Part shown: piece after piece, positions 26,355 to 35,243 of the stretch
Position numbering within the stretch: the stretch's first letter is position 1
Layout: each line of letters starts with the position of its first letter
NCBI GenBank assembly: GCA_035507915.1
Contig: DATJNS010000421.1
Span: 1-45,007, forward strand
Source: JACQAI01 sp035507915
Lineage (GTDB): Bacteria > Pseudomonadota > Alphaproteobacteria > Elsterales > Elsteraceae
Reading direction: 5' to 3'
DNA: 45,007 nt
Translations under genes and position numbers: made by a program
Notes under the pieces: generated by a model
The model's input: the letters and a program-made list of their open reading frames with translations, nothing else
Told to the model about the DNA's origin: nothing
Databases searched by the model: none

Positions 26355-27386
26355 TCAGTAGTAATTGATTTGGCCATCCAGCGATGTGATCGAAACCGTG
26401 CGCGCCCACATCCGGCGCTCCCACCATGCGCGGTTCGCCAAGTACCATTCGATGGATTTCTGCAATCCGGACTCCCAGCTCTCCTCCGGCTGCCATCCCA
26501 GCACCCGCTTGATCTTGGCAGCATCCCCCGCGTGCCTGGAGACCTGGCCCGGCCGCTCGGGCACGTAGCGCGCCGCGGCTTCGGCCTTGCCCATCAGGCG
26601 ACGCACGTCGTCGGCGATCTCCACGATGCTGCGACCAACGCCGCTTGCGACATTGAAAACCTCGCCCAACACCTGTTCCCTGGGGGCGCCCATCACCCTA
26701 TGGATGGCGCGGCAGATATCCCCAACATACGTGAAGTCGCGGGCCGCGGAGCCGTCGCCGTGGATGGTGAGCGGCTCACCCAAGATCACGCTCGTGATGA
26801 AGCGGGGTATCAGCTTCTCGAGATGTTGGCGCGGCCCGAAGACGTTGAACGGTCGGATGATCACGCAAGGCGCGCCATACGTCTCCCAGTACGAATAGAT
26901 CAGTCGGTCGCCGCCGCACTTGGCGCTGGCGTACGGGCTGCGCGGATTGAGCGGATGATTCTCGTCCATCAACGGGGAAATCGCGGTGCCATAGACCTCG
27001 GACGTCGAGATGTGAATCATCAGCTTGACGTTCTTCGCCTTGATCACCGAGTTCACGATCGTCTGCGTGCCCATCACGTCGGTCTCGTAGAACACCGCGT
27101 TGTCGAAGATCGAGCGGGTGACGTGGGTTTCGGCCGCAAAGTGCACGACGATGTCGGCTTGCTCGACCAGCGTGGCCACGAGATCGGCATTGCGCACATT
27201 GCCGTACCAGAACTTCACCCGGTCGGCCCGTTCGTCGAGTTGATTCGCGCCCAAAGCATCGACGTCGCCGGCATAGGTCAGGCTGTCGAGCACGAGCAAC
27301 CGGCAATCTCGGTCCTTCTCGAGGATGTATCGGCAGAAATTCGATCCGATGAACCCGGCCCCGCCGGTAACGAGTATCGTCTTCAT
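26355..27386 (-). CDS. NAD-dependent nucleotide-sugar 4,6-dehydratase/epimerase (extended SDR)
   Basis: The NAD-binding motif of this 343-residue extended SDR is TGGAGFIGSN (residues 7-16), HFAAETHVTRS lies near 83-92, and the catalytic YxxxK is YASAK (Tyr152, Lys156). RmlB-type dTDP-glucose 4,6-dehydratases carry Thr-Asp-Glu in the active-site strand; here it is Thr-Ser-Glu (STSEVYG, 127-133), as in GDP-mannose and some UDP-sugar 4,6-dehydratases. It most likely makes a 4-keto-6-deoxy sugar for the aminotransferase gene 43 bp upstream in the same operon. The nucleotide carried by the substrate cannot be told. ATG at 27386. Confidence 0.88.
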   Translation of the reverse strand: MKTILVTGGAGFIGSNFCRYILEKDRDCRLLVLDSLTYAGDVDALGANQLDERADRVKFWYGNVRNADLVATLVEQADIVVHFAAETHVTRSIFDNAVFYETDVMGTQTIVNSVIKAKNVKLMIHISTSEVYGTAISPLMDENHPLNPRSPYASAKCGGDRLIYSYWETYGAPCVIIRPFNVFGPRQHLEKLIPRFITSVILGEPLTIHGDGSAARDFTYVGDICRAIHRVMGAPREQVLGEVFNVASGVGRSIVEIADDVRRLMGKAEAAARYVPERPGQVSRHAGDAAKIKRVLGWQPEESWESGLQKSIEWYLANRAWWERRMWARTVSITSLDGQINYY

Positions 27387-27429
27387 GGCATCCTATGCTC
27401 GACGGTGTGAATGAGGCGCGATCTCGTCG

Positions 27430-28587
27430 TCAGGCAACCGAACGGCCGCCGACCGCGGGTGCATGGCCGAGGTCGGCGAGGATCGTGCCGAGCGCCGCAA
27501 CCACCTCATGGACGGCGCTCTCCGGTAACTTCGGATAGAACGGCAGCGACATCACGTGATCGCCGATGTGCTCGGCGATCGGGAAGGCTCCCGGACGGTA
27601 GCCGTATTGCTCGGCGAAATAGCTGAGCAGATGGATGGCGCGGTAGTTCACCACGGCACCGACGCCGGCGGCATTGAGACGGCTGATGACACGGTCCCGT
27701 TCGGGCACGAGCACAGGCATCACGTGGCGCGCATGAACGACGTTCGAGTGGCTGGTCAGGACTTCGGCGCCGATGGCCGGCAGCAATCTCTCGTATAACG
27801 CGGCGAGCCGCTCGCGCTTGGCGAGATTGGCGTCGATGCGCGCAAACTGCGGCAGCAGGAGCGCCGCCTCGATGTTGCTCATGTTGTACTTCCAGCCCAT
27901 CAGGACCATGTCCCAATGGGAGTAACCCTCCTTGTGACGATCGATGGCGGTTTTGGTGACGCCATGGAGACGCAGCAGCTTGGCGCGCTCGAACAGCGCA
28001 CGATCGTCGGTCACCAACGCCCCGCCCTCGCCACAGGTCAGATTCTTGGTGGCGTAGAAGCTGAACGCCGCGGCTTCCGCGAGCTCGCCCGGCCCGACGC
28101 CGTCGCGCCGGCCCTCGATGCAGTGGGCGGCGTCCTCGACGATCGCCAGCCCGTGACGATCGGCAATCGCGCGGAGCCGGCGCATGTCGCACATCTGACC
28201 GTAGAGATGGACCGGCATGATCGCCTTGGTGCGATCGGTCAGCGCCGCCTCGACCCGCCCGGCATCGAGATTGCCGGTGCCGCGCTCGACGTCGACGAAC
28301 ACCGGCTTCGCGCCGGCGGAGAGGATCGCGGTGGCGGTGGCAACGAAGGTCATCGGCGTGGTCACGACCTCGTCGCCGGGGCCGATATCGAGCGCCAGCA
28401 AGGCCAAGTGCAGGCCACCAGTGCAGCTGGTCAGCGCGAGCGCGTGCCGCCGGCCGAGGTACTCGGCAAACCGGGTCTCGAAGCGCGCAACCGTGTCGCC
28501 CGTGGTGAGCATCGGGCCGGCCAGCACGTCGGCGACCGAGTCGAGCTCGGCCTGGCCAAGATCATGCTGATAGAACGGGATGGGCAT
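27430..28587 (-). CDS. DegT/DnrJ/EryC1/StrS aminotransferase, probable sugar 4-aminotransferase
   Basis: This 385-residue PLP enzyme has Lys181 in FSFYATKNLTCGEGGA, Asp152 in IVEDAAHCIEG and HLYGQMCDM as the substrate loop. The CTGGLHLAL and FYATKNLTCGEGG forms are typical of 4-aminotransferases that act on 4-keto-6-deoxy sugars (PseC/Per/ArnB group). It is the first gene of an operon with the 4,6-dehydratase 43 bp downstream, so together they should make a 4-amino-4,6-dideoxy sugar. ATG at 28587. That amine is a good candidate acceptor for the acyl cassette at 32470-36667; this link is inference. Confidence 0.9.
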   Translation of the reverse strand: MPIPFYQHDLGQAELDSVADVLAGPMLTTGDTVARFETRFAEYLGRRHALALTSCTGGLHLALLALDIGPGDEVVTTPMTFVATATAILSAGAKPVFVDVERGTGNLDAGRVEAALTDRTKAIMPVHLYGQMCDMRRLRAIADRHGLAIVEDAAHCIEGRRDGVGPGELAEAAAFSFYATKNLTCGEGGALVTDDRALFERAKLLRLHGVTKTAIDRHKEGYSHWDMVLMGWKYNMSNIEAALLLPQFARIDANLAKRERLAALYERLLPAIGAEVLTSHSNVVHARHVMPVLVPERDRVISRLNAAGVGAVVNYRAIHLLSYFAEQYGYRPGAFPIAEHIGDHVMSLPFYPKLPESAVHEVVAALGTILADLGHAPAVGGRSVA

Positions 28588-28636
28588 AGGCGCTCCGGTT
28601 GGTGGGGGCAGCCCCTGGGAGGCTCCGATTCGGGCG

Positions 28637-28663
28637 GTTATGCCCCAAAATGGTAAATTTCAA
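28637..28663 (-). promoter_or_regulatory. Candidate promoter for the aminotransferase-dehydratase operon
   Basis: In the 226-bp divergent gap the minus strand reads TTGAAA (28658-28663) and CATAAC (28637-28642) separated by 15 bp, inside an A/T-rich patch about 50 bp upstream of the start at 28587. The spacing is short for a sigma70 promoter, so the call is tentative. Confidence 0.25.
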
Positions 28664-28813
28664 GCGAATTCCCCGTCCGACCGCCCCTCACCGCCGGCCA
28701 CGCCGGTCGTCTCGAGGCTTGGAGCGCCCGCCGCCTGTATGCTATCGACGCGCGCCGGTGCGCCGCCGGGTGCCTGTGAGCCGGATTTCGCCGGCGCTTG
28801 CGTGCGAGTCGCT

Positions 28814-29470
28814 ATGGCAATCAGCCGCCCGATCTTCGAATACTGGAACGCCCGCGTCAGCGCCTTCGGTCGCCGCGCCGCCCTCAGCTTGCGGCACTCG
28901 GACGACGAGTATCAAGCGGTGACGGACGCGCACAAGCGGGAGACCTTCCCGCACCTGAAGCGCGCCTTGCGCGGGGACGAGCGCCTCGTGCTCGATTTCG
29001 GATGCGGTCCGGGACGTTTCACCGGCGACCTGGCAAGAGCCGTGACCGGTCGCGCGATCGGGCTCGATCCCATGGAAGGGTTCCTCAAACTGGCGCCGCG
29101 TGGCGAGGACGTGGCATACGTCAGGGCGGCGTCGGACATGATGCCGTTCCCGGATGCCTGCATCGGAGTCGTCTGGATCTATCTGGTCCTCGGGGGCATC
29201 GACGACGGCGCTTTGAAGGCGATCGCACCGGAGATCCTACGCGTGCTCACCGACGGCGGACTGCTCTTCATCGCCGAAGAGACGGCGAACGATCGGAGCC
29301 AGCGGCGGCTCCACACGGACGACGGCGGCACGGGTCCCGACGCCTACTGGTTCGTACGAACGGTCGACAACTACAAACGGTTGTTCGCCGGTGCTCCGCT
29401 GATCGAGGTCCACACCTACCAGGACGTGGACTATCACGTTTCCGTGATGACGGGCAAAAAGGCGGCTTGA
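28814..29470 (+). CDS. Class I SAM-dependent methyltransferase
   Basis: Motif I of this 218-residue protein is LVLDFGCGPGRFTGDLAR near residue 58, followed by AIGLDPMEGFLKLAP, a DMMPFPDACIGVVW stretch and EILRVLTDGGLLFIAEE. It belongs to the Methyltransf_11 type; the substrate is unknown. The ATG at 28814 starts MAISRPIFEYWN; the upstream open frame is G/C-rich non-coding sequence. It is divergent from the aminotransferase operon and converges on the GT11 gene with 64 bp between stops, where no terminator is seen. Confidence 0.82.
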   Translation: MAISRPIFEYWNARVSAFGRRAALSLRHSDDEYQAVTDAHKRETFPHLKRALRGDERLVLDFGCGPGRFTGDLARAVTGRAIGLDPMEGFLKLAPRGEDVAYVRAASDMMPFPDACIGVVWIYLVLGGIDDGALKAIAPEILRVLTDGGLLFIAEETANDRSQRRLHTDDGGTGPDAYWFVRTVDNYKRLFAGAPLIEVHTYQDVDYHVSVMTGKKAA

Positions 29471-29534
29471 GCCCATCTCGTTTTCACCGCCCACGCTGGC
29501 ACCGCCCAATCGATCACTCGCATGGCGCGCGCTC

Positions 29535-30875
29535 TCAGCCGGGCGTCACGGCGCTCTCCGGAACCTGACCGGTGCGCGCGTCCGAAACGAGGTCGTCTCG
29601 ATTCAGCGTCCGCCAGTCTCGCGGCGTCCGCCCGGCGAGCAGAAGATGGGCGTAGCGCGGTCCGGCACCCAGCGCGGGGTGCGGCGCGACGATTTTCTTC
29701 GACGAGTTGGGGTTGAGCCAGGCGGCCCACCAGCTGAACGAGCTCACCGAAACGATCTGGTGGTCGCATGCGGCAATATACGCGAAGTCCTCGATGTCGG
29801 AACGGCCGCGCGAGACCTCGATGACGCCGCCGAGATCCGCGAAAGTTTCGGCGCACCAGTCGCGGTCGGCGGCCGTATCGGAAAAGATCACGATGGCGCG
29901 GTCATCGGGGAAATGCCGCAGGGCGGCGCGATAATAGTCCACCGGCAACGGCGCGTACGCGTTGCGATAAGCCGGCGCGAGATGATCACCGCGCCGTACA
30001 TGGAGACCGATGACCGGACCATGGCGTCGTAGCTTGGCCACCGACTCGGCGGCCGCGCGACCAGGCGCGGGATCGCGCAGCCGCAACGTTTCGCGGAGCT
30101 CGGCTTCGACGCCTCGGAAGTAGCGCGCGCTCGGCCAGCAACCGAGCAAGCGGCAGTCGCCGCGATCGTTCATCAACGCAGCGTCGGGCCTCGTCAAGTC
30201 ATGGACATGCGCGTACGGCTCCACGCGCGCCAGATCGTCGGGAGTCGCGATGGGAACGTCGATCGCGAAGGGTCCGAGGGCGAACGGGCGCGTGCCGATG
30301 CGATCCGAGCTGAACAGCGAAAGATCGAACTTGAGAACACCTCCGCTGCAACGGGCCCGTCGCAAGGCTGCCGCGTATTGAAACAGCTGATTCCCCATGC
30401 CATTGACCAGACTCACCACGACGAGAGGGCCACCGGCATCGGCGTGCCGGCCGAGAGGCGGCTGATTCCACGATGGTTCCTCGGTGGGTTCGGCCGCCAC
30501 CGCCAGCTTTTCGAGCAGCACCGCGGGATCGTGCTGCCGAAGGTCGAAGCCAAGCCCAGCGAGGGCATCTCGCAACGGCTCCCAATCTGCCAAGCCGGCC
30601 AGCGTTTCGCGGACTGCGCTCGCGCGTTCGTCCGCCGCGAAACCCCCGGCGAGATAGAAAGCGATGTTTGCGGCTTCGTGGCGCGCGCCCATCATCAGCG
30701 CGAGAAACATTCGCAGGCACAGGACCGGGGGCGTCGAGAACCAAGCCACGTCTGTCAGCAGGAACTCGAGCTTGGCGAGGCAGGCGTGTTGGGCGCCTTC
30801 CCTCAAATCCCGACACGCCTGCTCGAGCAGGTGGCGTTGAAAGCGGTTTTGGATCGACAGAATGCCCGCCGTCAT
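29535..30875 (-). CDS. GT11 alpha-1,2-fucosyltransferase-family protein with N-terminal extension
   Basis: In this 446-residue protein residues 150-446 form a GT11 domain: VVVSLVNGMGNQLFQYAAAL (152-171), GLHVRRGDHLAP (GDP-fucose-binding HxRRGD, 292-297), then SVSSFSWWAAWLN and KKIVAPHP near the C-terminus. GT11 enzymes transfer fucose or another deoxy sugar in alpha-1,2 linkage. About 150 extra N-terminal residues, mostly helical, precede the catalytic domain; family members normally begin at the GMGNQ segment. ATG at 30875 with GGAGGG upstream. No GDP-fucose synthesis genes are recognised here, although the Thr-Ser-Glu dehydratase at 26355 could belong to that type. Confidence 0.88.
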   Translation of the reverse strand: MTAGILSIQNRFQRHLLEQACRDLREGAQHACLAKLEFLLTDVAWFSTPPVLCLRMFLALMMGARHEAANIAFYLAGGFAADERASAVRETLAGLADWEPLRDALAGLGFDLRQHDPAVLLEKLAVAAEPTEEPSWNQPPLGRHADAGGPLVVVSLVNGMGNQLFQYAAALRRARCSGGVLKFDLSLFSSDRIGTRPFALGPFAIDVPIATPDDLARVEPYAHVHDLTRPDAALMNDRGDCRLLGCWPSARYFRGVEAELRETLRLRDPAPGRAAAESVAKLRRHGPVIGLHVRRGDHLAPAYRNAYAPLPVDYYRAALRHFPDDRAIVIFSDTAADRDWCAETFADLGGVIEVSRGRSDIEDFAYIAACDHQIVSVSSFSWWAAWLNPNSSKKIVAPHPALGAGPRYAHLLLAGRTPRDWRTLNRDDLVSDARTGQVPESAVTPG

Positions 30876-31025
30876 GCCGAAACCGACGGTCCCTCCGCCG
30901 TCGAGACGCGCGATCCAGCGATAGTTAAACTGTCCGCCATTGCTCTTTGAAAGATACCATCAAACGACGTGCGAGGCGAACCGTCCTACGGCACCGCCAC
31001 ATCGTGCGCGGGTCGGTCGAACGGC

Positions 31026-31031
31026 TATAAT
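31026..31031 (+). promoter_or_regulatory. Perfect TATAAT -10 element upstream of the CgeB-like gene
   Basis: TATAAT occurs 45 bp before the ATG at 31077, in the divergent gap. No -35 hexamer of quality sits 16-18 bp upstream, so only the -10 is reported. Confidence 0.3.
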
Positions 31032-31076
31032 GATCCATGTCGATCACGGGCCCACGAGCGGGAGAATAGTGCGAGC

Positions 31077-32429
31077 ATGGCGGAGCCTGCCATTTTGGAC
31101 ATCTTCAAGGGTGCGCGCATCGTCGCGACCCTGCCGCAACTGGCCGACAATGGCGGGTGGCCCCACCGGTTGGCGCTTCAGCAAATTGCGGCGATGCGCG
31201 CGCTGGGCGCAGAGGTCTTTCCGTTCGATGTCGGCTACAGCGCCACCGGGGACATGAGCGCGCTCTATCGGCAGGTGTCCCAGCTGGCCGAATTCAAGCC
31301 CGAGGTCGTGGTCTCGACGCCGGGCGTGATGCAGGTTCTGCGATGCCGGACCGGCAACCTCGTCGCCCGCGACGGCTGGTACGTTCCCAACAATCTGTTC
31401 GTCGACAATCTCGGACTTCCCACGATCATGATGTGGGACACCATGGCGGTGTTCTTCAATGCCATGCGCGTCGTCAGCCTCGATCCCAAGGAGTCGCGCG
31501 CCGGCATGCTGGTCGCCCTGCGCGAGCAGATCAATCACCCGCTTTATTACCATTGCCCGGTGGATCAGCAGCACGTCGATTGCTTGCAGGCCCTTGGCGT
31601 CCTGACCACGGCCAACGTGCGTGCCAGACTCTCGCACGCCTATCCACAGTATGTCGCATACGGCAAGGCGAACGCGCCGCAGCGACACGACGGCAAGATC
31701 GTCTTCACCGGAAATCTGTTTTCCCCGGCGCCCCAGTTCGCCACCGAAAAGCGTGTGCAGGCGACGCTCGACCGGTTCCGGGAGGCGGTGCTTCGCCGCT
31801 TTCGGGCGGACATCGGCACGTCGTACTGGGCCGCCGTCGAAAGCGCGCTCGCCGAGCTCGACGAAGCCAATGCTCGCGAGGCCAAGCTCGCGTACGACGA
31901 ATCGTTCTTCTGGACCTTTCTCGCGGCCGATGTGGTGGCACGCGTGATCACCGAGAATCGCGTGGGTGCGTTCACGGCGTCACGCTCGCCGATCGACGTC
32001 TACGGCCTGATGCATAGCCCCGAGTCGGTGAGCATGCTCGATGATTATCCCCACTTGACCTACAAGGGCGTGGCCGACTTCGACACCGGAATGCCGCCTC
32101 TCTACGCGCGATCGGCGATCGCGCTCGACATGGTCGCGGCACACTTCCCGACCGGCGTGACCGCCAAGATCCTCGGCTGCTTCGCAGCAGGCGGTCTGTG
32201 CGTGTTCAATCGAAAGACCGCGTTCGCCGAGAGCTTCGGGGAGATCGGCGAACACGTCATGTTTCGCGACTACGACGACATGAACGCCAAGATCGAGTGG
32301 CTCTTGACCCACGAGGCGCAGCGCCGCGAGCTCGCCGCCGCACTACAGGCGCACACGCTGCGGAATCACATCTTCGTCAAGACCGTCGCGGAAAATCTGG
32401 CCTGGGTGCGCAGCGGTCGACCTGATTAG
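31077..32429 (+). CDS. CgeB-like GT-B glycosyltransferase
   Basis: The C-terminal half of this 450-residue protein matches the Glyco_trans_1_2 domain: YARSAIALDMVAAHFPTGVTAKILGCFAAGGLCVF is shown in part as TAKILGCFAAGGLC, followed by GEIGEHVMFRDYDDMNAKI. The N-terminal half has Rossmann-like strands (ARIVATLPQLADNGG, FKPEVVVSTPGVM). This is the second CgeB-like enzyme in the locus. The ATG at 31077 has GGGAGAA upstream; a longer frame to 30969 reads intergenic DNA. It converges with the acyl-cassette operon, with 40 bp between stops. Confidence 0.8.
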   Translation: MAEPAILDIFKGARIVATLPQLADNGGWPHRLALQQIAAMRALGAEVFPFDVGYSATGDMSALYRQVSQLAEFKPEVVVSTPGVMQVLRCRTGNLVARDGWYVPNNLFVDNLGLPTIMMWDTMAVFFNAMRVVSLDPKESRAGMLVALREQINHPLYYHCPVDQQHVDCLQALGVLTTANVRARLSHAYPQYVAYGKANAPQRHDGKIVFTGNLFSPAPQFATEKRVQATLDRFREAVLRRFRADIGTSYWAAVESALAELDEANAREAKLAYDESFFWTFLAADVVARVITENRVGAFTASRSPIDVYGLMHSPESVSMLDDYPHLTYKGVADFDTGMPPLYARSAIALDMVAAHFPTGVTAKILGCFAAGGLCVFNRKTAFAESFGEIGEHVMFRDYDDMNAKIEWLLTHEAQRRELAAALQAHTLRNHIFVKTVAENLAWVRSGRPD

Positions 32430-32469
32430 CTGCCGGCGATCAACGGCCTGCAGGCACGACGGAAGCGCG

Positions 32470-33102
32470 TCAGACCGCCCCGAGAATGAACTGCATCGTG
32501 CCCAATGGACCATCCGCAGCCGTCAGAGCGGTCCGGGTCGAGCCGCCCAAAACGTGCTCCAGCGACTCGTTGACCGTCCGTGCATCGGACGGCTCCAAGG
32601 GACGGACCAACGTCAGGCGCGCGAGCAGCCAGCGCATTCCGGTCGGCGGCGGCAGCACCGTGTTGTGCAGCAACACGCCAAGTGCCGTGACCACCTCGAT
32701 CGGCGCCATGCCGCTCTCGCCGGTGAGCGAGATTTGTCTCTCTGCGAGTCGGGCCAGATCCCAGATCCGGCGCTCGTCATACGGCCGACGGACCGTCACC
32801 GGCCGATCGGTCGCGATGATGCGGCCGTGGAAGGTGTGCAATCCGACCGCGAGCGCGAACCGTCCCGCGGCATCGCTATCGCCGACGGCGGTCTCGCCGT
32901 CGAAGCGGAATTCGGGCGCGGTCCTGATCAGCTGCTTGATGCGCAGGTCGATGGCGACGAGCGGCGTCCATCCTGCGCGCGCGGCGCCGACCATCAGTTC
33001 CGCGTAGAGATCGGTCGAATGGACGTAGATGCGCGCTCCGCGCAGCGCAACGTCGGGTCGATAGATGGCGCGTGACGCGTCGGTCGGACGCTCCGCCGTC
33101 AT
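32470..33102 (-). CDS. Conserved-looking protein of unknown function at the end of the acyl cassette
   Basis: I do not recognise this 210-residue protein. It has no signal peptide or membrane segment. Visible blocks are GARIYVHSTDLYAELMVGAARAGW near residue 22 (quoted in part), APEFRFDGETAVGDSDAAG, VRRPYDERRIWDLARLAERQ and EVVTALGVLLHNTVLPP. Its ATG overlaps the stop of the SDR gene by 4 bp, so it is co-translated with the cassette and probably takes part in making or moving the acyl group. Base and codon use match its neighbours. It could be a thioesterase-like, acyltransferase or partner protein, but none of the usual motifs is visible. Confidence 0.75.
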   Translation of the reverse strand: MTAERPTDASRAIYRPDVALRGARIYVHSTDLYAELMVGAARAGWTPLVAIDLRIKQLIRTAPEFRFDGETAVGDSDAAGRFALAVGLHTFHGRIIATDRPVTVRRPYDERRIWDLARLAERQISLTGESGMAPIEVVTALGVLLHNTVLPPPTGMRWLLARLTLVRPLEPSDARTVNESLEHVLGGSTRTALTAADGPLGTMQFILGAV

Positions 33103-33833
33103 GCCGTGAGCCCGCCATCGACGACGATGGTCTGACCGGAGATGAACGAAGCCTCCGGCGAGAGCAGGAAAGCGACAACTCCGGTCACGTCGGCTACGCG
33201 GCCCGCACGACCGAGGGGCGTTCTGCGGACGATCTGATCGAGCTTCTCGGGGTCCATGTCGGCGGTGAGCGCCGTCTCCATGTATCCCGGTGCGACCGAA
33301 TTGACCGTGATGTCGCGGCCCCCGACCTCGCGGGCGAGAGCCCGTGTCATGGCGTCGATGGCACCTTTGGTTGCCGAATAGGCGACCGTGCCCTTGTAGC
33401 CGCTGACGCTGACGATCGAGCTGACGTTGACGATACGTCCGTGGCGCCGAACCATCATGCCTCGAAGCACTTGGCGCGTGAGCAGCAGCGTGCCACGGAG
33501 ATTCACGTCGATGAGCCGGTCGATCGCAGCGACGGGCTGACGCGCCAGAAACGCCTCGTTGACGATACCGGCATTGTTGATCAGCGCGGCGATGGGACCG
33601 AGCATCTTCTCGACGTCGGCGACCAGCGGGCCCAGCGCCTCCGCGTCGGCCAGATCGCCCGTGCTGAACAGCAACCGGTCGCCATGGACGCGCTGCAGCG
33701 CCGCGATCTCGTCGGTCGGCTTCCGACTGAAGGTCGCCACCCGATAGCCGCGCGCGAGCAGCGTCTCGACGATTGCCAGGCCGAGGCCGCGGCTGCCGCC
33801 ACTGACGAGGACGGTTTCCGGTGTATCAGCCAT
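33099..33833 (-). CDS. SDR family oxidoreductase, FabG-like 3-oxoacyl reductase
   Basis: This 244-residue classical SDR has the cofactor motif SGGSRGLG (residues 11-18), NNAG at 86-89, catalytic Ser139, Tyr152 and Lys156 (AYSATKGA), and the C-terminal ISGQTIVVDGG. Length and layout match 3-oxoacyl-ACP/CoA reductases. In this operon it most likely reduces a 3-oxoacyl thioester on the cassette's ACP to a 3-hydroxyacyl group, or works with the MaoC protein. It lies 18 bp after the AMP-ligase gene and overlaps the unknown gene by 4 bp. Confidence 0.88.
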   Translation of the reverse strand: MADTPETVLVSGGSRGLGLAIVETLLARGYRVATFSRKPTDEIAALQRVHGDRLLFSTGDLADAEALGPLVADVEKMLGPIAALINNAGIVNEAFLARQPVAAIDRLIDVNLRGTLLLTRQVLRGMMVRRHGRIVNVSSIVSVSGYKGTVAYSATKGAIDAMTRALAREVGGRDITVNSVAPGYMETALTADMDPEKLDQIVRRTPLGRAGRVADVTGVVAFLLSPEASFISGQTIVVDGGLTA

Positions 33834-33851
33834 CGGGATGAGCCGTCGGGA

Positions 33852-35231
33852 TCAGCATGGCGCGACCGTCCGCACCTTCTTGGCACGGTCGCTCAATTGG
33901 GTGTCGTGTTCGACGACGTCGATGCGAATCGGCACCTTGAACTTGCTCAGACGCTCGCGGCAGTGGCCGCGCAGGCGCTCGACGACCGCTTCGTGCGCCT
34001 CGGGCGCGAGCAGGGAAACCCGGGCGCAAACCGCCTGGCCGAGCAGCGGGTGCGCTCGCCCATAAACGGTGGCCTCGGCGACTCCCGGCGCCTCGAGCAG
34101 CACGCCCTCCACCTCAGCCGGAAAGACCTTCTGCCCACCGACGTTGATGACCTCCGACACGCGCCCCATGAATCGCAACATGCCATCTCGCTCTTCGACC
34201 ACGTCGCCGGTGTTCATCCAGCCCTCGGCGTCGATCGGGCTCGGTGCATTGAGATAGCCGACCATGTTGGAGATCGATCGGATATGCAGCACGTTGTCGA
34301 CGACACGGGTCTCGAATCCCGCACCACCGACCCGCAGCCACAGCGACTCGCGATCCGCGGACTGTGACCGCAGCACGCCCAGCTCGGACAGACCGTAAGT
34401 CTGCTGCAGCTTGGCGTTGGGAAATACCGCCGCGATGCGCTGCAACGTTGCGACCGGCATCGGCTCCGCGCCGTAGGTGATCAAGCGCAACGAAGACAGG
34501 TCGTACTTGCGCCAGGCCCCCGACGCCAGGAGCATATTGAGAAAGGTCGGCGTCGTCGGCAGCAGGTCGGCGCGATGGCTCTCGATCGATTGACAGACGG
34601 CCTCAGGCGTCCGCTGGCCGACGCAAATCCCCACCCCGCCGTGTTTCAGGCAGGAGCAGAGCGTGTTGATGCCACCGAAGTGGTCCATCATCAGGAACAG
34701 GATCGCCCGCCAGCCCGGACGCGACACAGCGAACTTGGCGAGCACGCGATCGAAATCATGCAGGATCCCTTTCGGGCGCCCGCTCGACCCAGACGTGAAG
34801 ACGACCAATCCGGGATGACCGGTCGAGCGGAAGGCTTCGACGAGCGGATTCGGCGACGTCGCCGAGACCGGCTCGATCGAAGGACCGCCGTCACCGACCG
34901 ATCGAAAATCGATCAACCAGCGTGCACCCGCTATGGCGAGGAGTTCACCCATGGCCGGCACCGCGCCCGGCGAAAGCGGCATCGCGACCGCGCCGAGGCG
35001 CATCAGCGCCAGCAGGAGCGCGACCGTGTCGCCGGCGTAGTCGCCGATGAAGCTGCAAACCGTGCCGGAACCGACGCCCCGGCTCGCGAGTTCGCCCTCC
35101 CAACCAACCGCCCGCCGAAGCAGCTCGTCGCTGGGTATCTCGCGGCCAGCCTCCGCGAGAACGGAGGTCGAGGCGCGATCTTGCAGATGCGCCAGCAGCG
35201 TGCGGACGTGCTCGCCGGTTCCGGCGGTCAT
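33852..35231 (-). CDS. AMP-dependent acyl-ACP/CoA ligase (ANL superfamily)
   Basis: This 459-residue adenylate-forming enzyme has the P-loop FTSGSSGRPKG (145-155), QTYGLSE (277-283), MNTGD (339-343), RVSEVINVGGQKVFPAEVE hinge/A8 region (quoted in short) and the catalytic lysine in SDRAKKVR (Lys451). It is shorter than typical acyl-CoA synthetases (500-560), closer to ligases that load a discrete carrier protein. With an ACP gene about 500 bp upstream, loading a carboxylic acid on that ACP is the likely job. ATG-proximal start at 35231; the gap to the MaoC gene is 12 bp. Confidence 0.88.
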   Translation of the reverse strand: MTAGTGEHVRTLLAHLQDRASTSVLAEAGREIPSDELLRRAVGWEGELASRGVGSGTVCSFIGDYAGDTVALLLALMRLGAVAMPLSPGAVPAMGELLAIAGARWLIDFRSVGDGGPSIEPVSATSPNPLVEAFRSTGHPGLVVFTSGSSGRPKGILHDFDRVLAKFAVSRPGWRAILFLMMDHFGGINTLCSCLKHGGVGICVGQRTPEAVCQSIESHRADLLPTTPTFLNMLLASGAWRKYDLSSLRLITYGAEPMPVATLQRIAAVFPNAKLQQTYGLSELGVLRSQSADRESLWLRVGGAGFETRVVDNVLHIRSISNMVGYLNAPSPIDAEGWMNTGDVVEERDGMLRFMGRVSEVINVGGQKVFPAEVEGVLLEAPGVAEATVYGRAHPLLGQAVCARVSLLAPEAHEAVVERLRGHCRERLSKFKVPIRIDVVEHDTQLSDRAKKVRTVAPC

Positions 35232-35243
35232 GCCGCTACTTGC

